A program made the translations under genes and the position numbers. From Microbacterium sp. ProA8 (GTDB taxonomy: Bacteria > Actinomycetota > Actinomycetes > Actinomycetales > Microbacteriaceae), in the NCBI RefSeq assembly GCF_039905635.1, contig NZ_CP157000.1:1054001-1118000 (forward strand): a stretch of DNA of 64,000 nucleotides, written 5' to 3'. How positions within the stretch are numbered: the first letter of the stretch is position 1; every line of letters starts with the position of its first letter. Below, piece after piece: positions 57,218-64,000 of the stretch. The notes under the pieces were generated by a model that ran no database searches, was not told where the DNA came from, and saw only the letters and a list, made by a program, of their open reading frames with translations.

Positions 57218-58801
57218 ATGACGCCGATCTGGAAGCTCGACCCCGTCCGCGTGACCGGCACGCCGTTCGAGCCCGGACGGCGCCACGAGGTCGTCGTCGT
57301 CGGCGCCGGGCTGACGGGCCTCGCGACCGCCCTCCTGCTCGCACGGCAGGGCCGCGACGTGGCCGTGCTCGAGGCCGGCGAGATCGGAGAGCTGGCGTCG
57401 GGGGCCAACACCGGCAAGCTGACGCTGCTGCAGGGCTCGGTGCTGTCGACGATGCGCCGTCATCATCCTGCCCGGCTGGTGCAGGCCTACGTCGAGGCCA
57501 ACGCCGACGGCGCGCAGTGGCTGACCTCCCTGGCCGACGAGCTCGGGGTGCCGTACTCGCGGCGCACCGCCTACTCCTACGCGCAGACCCCCGACGGCAT
57601 CGAGACCGTGGCGGCAGAACTCGAGGCGGCGACGGAGGCCGGTCTTCCGGTGCGCCGCGTGGAGCCCGACCTGCTCGCGCAGTCGCCGTTCCCCATCGTG
57701 GACGCGGTCGCGCTCGATCGCCAGGTCGCGATCGACCCGCAGCAGCTGCTCATGGCGATGGCGCGGGCATACCTCGAGGCCGGAGGCGCCCTGCACACGG
57801 GTGTGCGCGTGACCCACGCGCACATCGTGCCTCATGCGGGCGTCGAGACGTCGGCGGGGTTCGCGGCCGCCGACCAGGTGGTGCTCGCGACGGCGACGCC
57901 GATCATCGACCGTGGGCTGTACTTCGCGAAGACGCGGGGACTGCGCTCGACGTGCGTCGCGTTCGCCATCGACGCGCCACTGCCCGAGGGGCTGTACCTG
58001 TCGGTCGACGGCGCGACGAAGTCGATCCGCTCGATCACTCCCTCCGACGGGCCGGCCGGTGCGGCCCAGCTCATCGTCGGCGGCAACGGCTTCCCGGTCG
58101 GGCGCTCCCCGTCGCCCCGCGCGTGCCGCGACGACCTCATCGCCTGGACGCAGGAGCACTTTCCGGGAGCCGAGCCCGTCGCCTCCTGGTCGGCGCAGGA
58201 CTATCAGTCGCACGACCTCGTCCCGTTCGTCGGCGCGATGCCGCGGGGACTCGGCCGCGTGCGCTTCGCCACCGGCTACGCGAAGTGGGGGCTCTCGAAC
58301 GCCCCCGCCGCGGCTCTTCGCATCGTGGCCGAGATCGGCCGCGTGCCGCGGCGCGAACGACCCGACTGGATGAACGTGATCTCGACCCGTTTCACCGTGC
58401 CGGCCGACCTCGCGCGCGGCGGCGTCGAGAATCTGCGCGTCGGCTGGCAGGCGGCATCCGGATGGGCGGGCGCCCAGGCGACGCCTGCCCCCGTCCGCCG
58501 CCCCGAAGAGGGCGAAGGCGTCGTGGCCAGCCGCGCGGGGCACCCCGTCGGCATCTCGACCGTCGACGGCGTGACGCGCGCGGTCAGCGCCGTCTGCCCG
58601 CACCTCGGCGGAGTGCTGCGCTGGAACGACGCCGAGCGCTCGTGGGACTGCCCGCTGCACGCGTCGCGGTTCACCGCGAACGGGCAGCGCATCGAGGGTC
58701 CCGCGCTGTGCGATCTCACCCGCCTGCCCCGCGTTCCCGGCGAGGAGATCGAGGACGACGGGTCGACGGCATCCGCTCCGCAGCCCGCCGCCGCCCGCTG
58801 A
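57218..58801 (+). CDS. FAD-dependent oxidoreductase with C-terminal Rieske [2Fe-2S] domain
   Basis: This 527-residue protein has a DAO-type FAD domain ([14 protein letters not shown] with GxGxxG at about 29-34, [16 protein letters not shown]) and a substrate-binding half. A C-terminal Rieske domain shows CPHLGG and CPLH (about 461 and 478) for the [2Fe-2S] cluster. Such fusions occur in glycine/sarcosine oxidase-like and 'FAD-dependent oxidoreductase' families of unknown substrate, and electron transfer from the flavin to the cluster is inferred. A GTG six nt upstream is an alternative start. The TetR gene is divergent. Confidence 0.85.
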   Translation: MTPIWKLDPVRVTGTPFEPGRRHEVVVVGAGLTGLATALLLARQGRDVAVLEAGEIGELASGANTGKLTLLQGSVLSTMRRHHPARLVQAYVEANADGAQWLTSLADELGVPYSRRTAYSYAQTPDGIETVAAELEAATEAGLPVRRVEPDLLAQSPFPIVDAVALDRQVAIDPQQLLMAMARAYLEAGGALHTGVRVTHAHIVPHAGVETSAGFAAADQVVLATATPIIDRGLYFAKTRGLRSTCVAFAIDAPLPEGLYLSVDGATKSIRSITPSDGPAGAAQLIVGGNGFPVGRSPSPRACRDDLIAWTQEHFPGAEPVASWSAQDYQSHDLVPFVGAMPRGLGRVRFATGYAKWGLSNAPAAALRIVAEIGRVPRRERPDWMNVISTRFTVPADLARGGVENLRVGWQAASGWAGAQATPAPVRRPEEGEGVVASRAGHPVGISTVDGVTRAVSAVCPHLGGVLRWNDAERSWDCPLHASRFTANGQRIEGPALCDLTRLPRVPGEEIEDDGSTASAPQPAAAR

Positions 58802-58810
58802 TCGGACAGC

Positions 58811-58827
58811 GCCGACCGATCGTCGGC
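58811..58827 (+). terminator. Short hairpin after the FAD/Rieske gene
   Basis: GCCGAC (58811-58816) pairs with GTCGGC (58822-58827) around a 5-nt loop, 10 nt after the stop codon. The 203-bp gap to sucC otherwise holds only the sucC promoter region, including TAGGCT at 58920-58925. Confidence 0.35.
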
Positions 58828-59004
58828 GGCCCGCCCGAACGGCGCGAGGCGCCCTCGCGCTCGGCCTGTGCGGAACGGCGGGCGCGTCGCTGCGGTCAGA
58901 ACCGGACGATGACCGGTAGTAGGCTGGGGCACTGGTCGATATCTCGACGTCGAGACGCTTTTCGCGTCATCCCACCCCATTCGCCACCTGCGAAGGAATG
59001 CACT

Positions 59005-60168
59005 GTGGATCTGTACGAGTACCAGGCACGTGACCTTTTCGAGAAGTACGAGGTGCCGGTGCTCGCCGGCATCGTCGCGGACACGCCGGAGGAGGTGCGA
59101 GCCGCAGCCGAGAAGATCGGCGGAGTCGTCGTCGTCAAGGCCCAGGTCAAGACCGGCGGTCGAGGCAAGGCCGGTGGCGTGAAGGTCGCCAAGACCCCCG
59201 ACGAGGCGTACGAGGCGGCCAAGGCCATCCTCGGCCTCGACATCAAGGGCCACGTCGTCAAGCGCGTGATGGTCGCCCAGGGCGCGCGCATCGACAAGGA
59301 GTACTACTTCTCGGTGCTGCTGGACCGCGCGAACCGCTCGTACCTGTCGCTGTGCAGCGTCGAGGGCGGAATGGAGATCGAGGAGCTCGCCGTCGAGCGT
59401 CCCGAGGCGCTCGCGCGCATCGCGGTCGACCCGCTGCAGGGCATCGACAAGCAGAAGGCCGTCGAGATCGCGGAGGCCGCCGGCTTCTCGGCTGACCTGG
59501 TCGATAAGGTGAGCGACGTCTTCGTCAAGCTCTTCAACGTCTACACCGGCGAGGACGCGACGCTCGTCGAGGTCAACCCGCTCGTGCTCACCGAAGAGGG
59601 CGACGTCATCGCCCTCGACGGCAAGGTCTCGCTCGATGAGAACGCCGACTTCCGTCACGCCGGGCACGCGCTGCTCGAAGACAAGGATGCGGCCGACCCG
59701 CTCGAGGCCAAGGCCAAGGCCAACGACCTCAACTACGTCAAGCTCGACGGCGAGGTCGGCGTCATCGGCAACGGCGCGGGTCTCGTGATGTCGACGCTCG
59801 ACGTCGTCGCCTACGCCGGCGAGAGCCACGGCGGCGTGAAGCCCGCCAACTTCCTCGACATCGGCGGCGGCGCCTCGGCCGAGGTCATGGCCGCGGGCCT
59901 GGACGTCATCCTGGGCGACCCGCAGGTCAAGAGCGTGTTCGTCAACGTGTTCGGCGGCATCACCGCGTGCGACGCGGTCGCGAAGGGCATCGTGGGCGCG
60001 CTGGCCGAGCTGGGCTCGAGCGCCTCCAAGCCGCTCGTCGTCCGCCTCGACGGCAACAAGGTCGAGGAGGGCCGCGCGATCCTCCGCGACGCGAACCACC
60101 CCCTCGTGACCCTCGCCGAGACCATGGACGAGGGCGCCGACAAGGCCGCCGAGCTCGCCAACGCCTGA
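59005..60168 (+). CDS. sucC: Succinate-CoA ligase (ADP-forming) beta subunit
   Basis: This 387-residue ATP-grasp protein is the beta subunit of succinyl-CoA synthetase in the TCA cycle. The N-terminus [21 protein letters not shown], the ATP-grasp stretch [22 protein letters not shown] and the C-terminal [18 protein letters not shown] are conserved. The start is GTG at 59005, preceded by GAAGGA at 58992-58997. A TAGGCT at 58920-58925 is a plausible -10. It forms an operon with sucD, 33 nt downstream. Confidence 0.97.
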   Translation: MDLYEYQARDLFEKYEVPVLAGIVADTPEEVRAAAEKIGGVVVVKAQVKTGGRGKAGGVKVAKTPDEAYEAAKAILGLDIKGHVVKRVMVAQGARIDKEYYFSVLLDRANRSYLSLCSVEGGMEIEELAVERPEALARIAVDPLQGIDKQKAVEIAEAAGFSADLVDKVSDVFVKLFNVYTGEDATLVEVNPLVLTEEGDVIALDGKVSLDENADFRHAGHALLEDKDAADPLEAKAKANDLNYVKLDGEVGVIGNGAGLVMSTLDVVAYAGESHGGVKPANFLDIGGGASAEVMAAGLDVILGDPQVKSVFVNVFGGITACDAVAKGIVGALAELGSSASKPLVVRLDGNKVEEGRAILRDANHPLVTLAETMDEGADKAAELANA

Positions 60169-61104
<936 letters not shown>

Positions 61105-61117
61105 GCTCCACACACGA

Positions 61118-61153
61118 GAACGGATGCCGCGACCTCGGTCGCGGCATCCGTTC
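61118..61153 (+). terminator. Hairpin terminator after sucCD
   Basis: Perfect 16-bp arms (GAACGGATGCCGCGAC at 61118-61133, GTCGCGGCATCCGTTC at 61138-61153) on a CTCG loop. It shares its core word with the hairpin at 2041-2077. Confidence 0.8.
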
Positions 61154-61159
61154 GTCGTT

Positions 61160-61396
61160 TCAGCCCGGTGACCCCGGGCCACCGAAGCGCGAGACGACGG
61201 CCGAGCGGCCGGGGTCCTCGCTGGCGAGCACGCCGCCGTTCGCGACGAAGTCGGCGGCGACCTCCTCGAACATGATGCGCACGTCCTGCCGCCGGGCGCC
61301 GAGCGCCTCGACGGCGGCGCGGGTGACCTCTTCGGCGAAGCGGCGGCGCTGGTCGACGGTGCGTCCGGGCAGGAGCTCGACTCTGATGTTGGGCAT
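61160..61396 (-). CDS. 4-oxalocrotonate tautomerase-family protein
   Basis: This 78-residue protein keeps Pro after the initiator Met (MPNIRVELLPGRTVDQRRRFAEEVTRAAVEAL), which serves as the catalytic base after Met removal. The size and the pattern of a beta-strand, helix and VRIMFEEV strand match the 4-OT tautomerase family. It interconverts enol and keto forms of small acids. Arg11-like residues are not obvious. It is convergent with sucD. Confidence 0.85.
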   Translation of the reverse strand: MPNIRVELLPGRTVDQRRRFAEEVTRAAVEALGARRQDVRIMFEEVAADFVANGGVLASEDPGRSAVVSRFGGPGSPG

Positions 61397-61616
61397 TCCC
61401 CGTCTTTCCGCCGCGCCGTCGGACCGGCGCGGTCGGCGCCAGCCTAGCGACGACCGTCCGGATGATCGCGGATTCGATGTATTCCAGAAGGGGAATCCGA
61501 CTCACCTCTTGTGAAGGGCGTCCTGCCGGGGCTACATTCCCCCCGTAGTGCGAACGGCGCGAGCCGGGCGCATTGGGGGTGGGGATCTCGTAGGACGAAT
61601 GGGCAGAAGGGGCCCC

Positions 61617-64000
61617 ATGAGTCGGAGACCCCCCGTGTTCGGGGATAGGTGGGGGCGCAACGGCGGAGCCGTGCGGCCGACGGCGGGTGCGCATCGACGC
61701 AGCGCCGTGGTCGGCGTGCTTGCGGCGGCGCTCGTGCTCGGTCAGCTGAGCTGGGCCGGCCCTGCGGTGGCCGCGCCCATCGAGGTCGTGCCCGCGGATC
61801 CGGCGACGCCGCTCGTCGAGTGGACCGAGCCCGCGGTCGTCGACGGTCCCCTCGAAGAGGCGCTCGACGAGCTGTTCGAGACGGTGGTGCCCGAGCCGGC
61901 GCCCCCCGCCGAGGTCACGCCCGACGCGCCCGTCCGGCAGGCTCCCCAGACCCGCACGACCCTGCGGATCGCGGTCGCTCCGCCGGCCCCGCCGGTGGTG
62001 CCCGAGCCGCCCGCGTCGCCGTTCGGCCCGAACTGCCGGCAGGTCACCACGGGGGCGACCCCGGGTGCGTCCGGCGGCTCGAACTCCTCCACGACGAGCA
62101 CCAGCAGCACGAGCCTCGTCTGCGGTCCGGGCACGGTGAATCCCGGCACGATCGGGACGAACCCGTCGCCGGCGCCGACGCCGACGATCCCGGGTCTTCC
62201 CACGCCGACGCCCACGCCGACGCCGCCCACGCCGCCGCAGCCGACCGTGCCGCCCGCGCCGACCCCGTCACCTTCGCCCACGCCCGCACCCACTCCCGCG
62301 CCGGAGCCTTCGCCCGCGCCGCAGCCGACCGGAACGCCGGAGGCGTCCGGACGATGGGTCGGCGCCACCGCCGCGCTCGCGGTGCGTCCCTTCGAAGCGG
62401 CGGGGCAGACGGCGGATGCCGCGACGGACGCGCCCGTCCCGGAACCCGCTCCCCAGCACGCGGTCCCGGCAGCCGAGCCGCCCGCACCCGCCGCTCCCGC
62501 CCCGGCGGCCGAACCCGCTCCGGCGAACCCGTCACCGGCGGAGCCCCCGGCGGGCGAGACTCCCGCGACCGCTCCGGCCGCGACCGACCCGGCAACGACC
62601 GACCCGGCGACGACCGACCCGTCGACGACGGATAGCGCCCCGACTGACGGCGCCACGACCGGCTCGACTGCGCCGGAAGGCACCGAGACGACCGACGGCG
62701 CCACCGACCCGGCCGCACCCGCAACCGAGCCCGCCGCGACGCCCGAGGCGCCGGCGGCATGGTCGGTCACCGCGACGGGCGACGTCACCGTGACCACCGC
62801 GGGCGACGACATCGTCATCACGGCCGACGGCGTGCAGACGCGCCGGGCCGCGGCATCCGTCTCGGCCATCGACATCACCGCCGGCGGCCGCGTCACGCTT
62901 CCCGCAGCGCTGGGCCTCGCCGTCTCTGTGCACGGGGCCGCCGCGCTCGCCGTCAGCGGCAGCGGACTGACGTGGTCGAGCGACGGCGCCGGTGCGGGCC
63001 AGGTCTCGGGCGTCTCGTTCTCGGGCGTCGGCGAACTCGTCGCCGCCGGGGGAGGGCATCGCCTCACCGGGCCGGCCGCCGACACCACGTGGACGGTGAC
63101 GGGCGACGGCGCCGGCACCGTGGCGAGCCAGCGCTTCACGGGCTTCGCGTCGCTCCTCGGTGCGGCGGGCAACCGCGACGACTTCGTGATCGCGGGCGGC
63201 CACATCGGCTTCGTCCACGGCGGCGGGGGCGGATACGACGTCCTCCGGTTCACGGGCTCGCACGGCGCGATGATCTCGCGCCCGACCGGACCGCAGTCGG
63301 GGACGATCCGGCTGCAGGGTCGCGAGATCGCCTACGACGGCCTCGAGCCGGTCGGTCCGGCCGACGTCGCCGACTTCGACCTCGCCGACGCGACCGACGG
63401 CGACACCATCGAGATCGCGCCGGATGCCGGCAACGCCGGCTACCTGCTGGTGCGCAGCCTGGCCAACGCCTTCGAGTCGCACTCGGTGCGTCCGCTCGCC
63501 TCGTTCAAGGTCACCTCGACGGGCAAGGGCGCGGTGATCCGCATCGTCGGATCCCTCACCTTCCTCGGGGTGACGTTCCTCTTCGAGGCCACCCGGGTCG
63601 TGATGGACGCCGGCTCGACCCTCGATGCGGGCACCGGCGACGTCACCTTCACCGCGACCGATGCGTCGACGGACGACACCCCGGCACTCGCGGAGGTCGT
63701 GCTGACCGACGCCACGGTGCGCGGCGGAGACATCACCGCGACGGCCACGGCGACGAGCACCGTCGACACGGGTGCGACGGTGGGTCTCGCCCTGGGCGAG
63801 AGCACGTCGTCGGCGGCGGTCCGCCTGCAGGGTGCGACGCGCGTCGAGGCGACCGGATCGGTCGTGCTGCAGAGCACGTCGACCGCCACGCTGACCACGA
63901 CGTCCACCGGAACGGGAGCGGATGCCGCGGTGGATGCCGCCGTCGCCCACGCGACGATCGACAACGCAGCCACGACCGAGATCACCGACACGGCATCGGT
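61617..64000 (+). CDS. Large secreted repetitive surface protein (5' part, runs off the window)
   Basis: The open frame begins with a basic N-terminus and hydrophobic core (VVGVLAAALVLGQLSWAGPAVAA) giving a signal peptide cut near residue 52. A low-complexity linker of about 330 residues rich in Pro, Thr and Ala (APTPTIPGLPTPTPTPT, TTDPATTDPST) follows. Next come beta-strand-rich repeats (TATGDVTVTTAGDDIVITADG, VRGGDITATATATSTVDTG) resembling the haemagglutinin/adhesin-like beta-helix. No stop occurs before the window ends. Probably a cell-surface or secreted adhesin. AGAAGGGG lies 5 nt before the ATG at 61617; an in-frame ATG at 61599 is possible. Confidence 0.75.
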   Translation, partial: MSRRPPVFGDRWGRNGGAVRPTAGAHRRSAVVGVLAAALVLGQLSWAGPAVAAPIEVVPADPATPLVEWTEPAVVDGPLEEALDELFETVVPEPAPPAEVTPDAPVRQAPQTRTTLRIAVAPPAPPVVPEPPASPFGPNCRQVTTGATPGASGGSNSSTTSTSSTSLVCGPGTVNPGTIGTNPSPAPTPTIPGLPTPTPTPTPPTPPQPTVPPAPTPSPSPTPAPTPAPEPSPAPQPTGTPEASGRWVGATAALAVRPFEAAGQTADAATDAPVPEPAPQHAVPAAEPPAPAAPAPAAEPAPANPSPAEPPAGETPATAPAATDPATTDPATTDPSTTDSAPTDGATTGSTAPEGTETTDGATDPAAPATEPAATPEAPAAWSVTATGDVTVTTAGDDIVITADGVQTRRAAASVSAIDITAGGRVTLPAALGLAVSVHGAAALAVSGSGLTWSSDGAGAGQVSGVSFSGVGELVAAGGGHRLTGPAADTTWTVTGDGAGTVASQRFTGFASLLGAAGNRDDFVIAGGHIGFVHGGGGGYDVLRFTGSHGAMISRPTGPQSGTIRLQGREIAYDGLEPVGPADVADFDLADATDGDTIEIAPDAGNAGYLLVRSLANAFESHSVRPLASFKVTSTGKGAVIRIVGSLTFLGVTFLFEATRVVMDAGSTLDAGTGDVTFTATDASTDDTPALAEVVLTDATVRGGDITATATATSTVDTGATVGLALGESTSSAAVRLQGATRVEATGSVVLQSTSTATLTTTSTGTGADAAVDAAVAHATIDNAATTEITDTAS

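Overview
The window is a 64 kb, gene-dense, very high-GC stretch of actinobacterial chromosome. Codon use (almost always G/C in third position), the frequent word GGATGCC/GGCATCC, the mycothiol-era set of TetR, SDR and acyl-CoA genes, and the LAL/PspC/SseB/CHAD gene families all suggest a member of the Microbacteriaceae, most likely Microbacterium or a close relative. I saw no rRNA, tRNA, CRISPR array, phage or insertion sequence. All placements are from reading the sequence, without database searches.

Layout. 0-2 kb: a DrrAB-like ABC exporter behind a TetR-type operator. 2-6 kb: an unusual membrane protein with a glycosidase-like ectodomain, then a lipoprotein. 6-7.5 kb: an OhrR-like MarR regulator coupled to a thiol peroxidase of the glutathione peroxidase family, and a YccF protein. 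7.6-12 kb: an envelope-stress module, with a PspC protein and a small membrane protein diverging from a PspC-histidine kinase fusion and its response regulator. 12-20 kb: a CHAD protein, PcrA helicase, a MerR regulator diverging from a membrane protein, SseB, and an ArsR-SRPBCC-RibD-like operon. 20-23 kb: a LigD-type polymerase and an ATP-dependent DNA ligase (NHEJ parts) around a lipoprotein of beta-lactamase fold that lacks its catalytic residues. 23-28 kb: a large LAL regulator, a 73-residue protein and an AI-2E family transporter.

28-53 kb is a catabolic region. It holds three acyl-CoA dehydrogenases, an acyl-CoA ligase, a phosphotransferase-like kinase, a thiolase, several SDRs, a MaoC hydratase, two alcohol/quinone dehydrogenases, a hotdog thioesterase, two TetR regulators and a five-gene Liv-type ABC importer. 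Four promoters across 23 kb carry the same 19-bp box, CATACCGnnnGGTCGGTnT. One of them heads the operon that encodes a TetR regulator, so this looks like a dispersed regulon. The kinase, acyl-CoA dehydrogenase and CoA ligase form one operon like ACAD10/11 or the LvaA/LvaC system for 4-hydroxy acids, and a QsdR-like regulator lies next to it. I infer that the region degrades 4-hydroxy acids or gamma-lactones, or related short/medium acyl compounds.

53-64 kb: a divergent-motif P-type ATPase, a TetR regulator, a FAD oxidoreductase with a Rieske domain, sucCD, a tautomerase, and the first 2.4 kb of a large secreted repetitive protein that runs off the window.

Repeats: an imperfect inverted repeat containing GTTTCGTCTCG...CTCAACGACCGG occurs singly at three loci and as a 138-bp tandem array at 42.7-43.3 kb, where it supplies the 3' end of a thioesterase gene. 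A second family (GATTCAGGA...TCCTGAATC) and a 7-bp minisatellite fill the 590-bp gap before the Liv operon. Many genes appear to be leaderless, with a -10 hexamer exactly 6 nt before the start codon.
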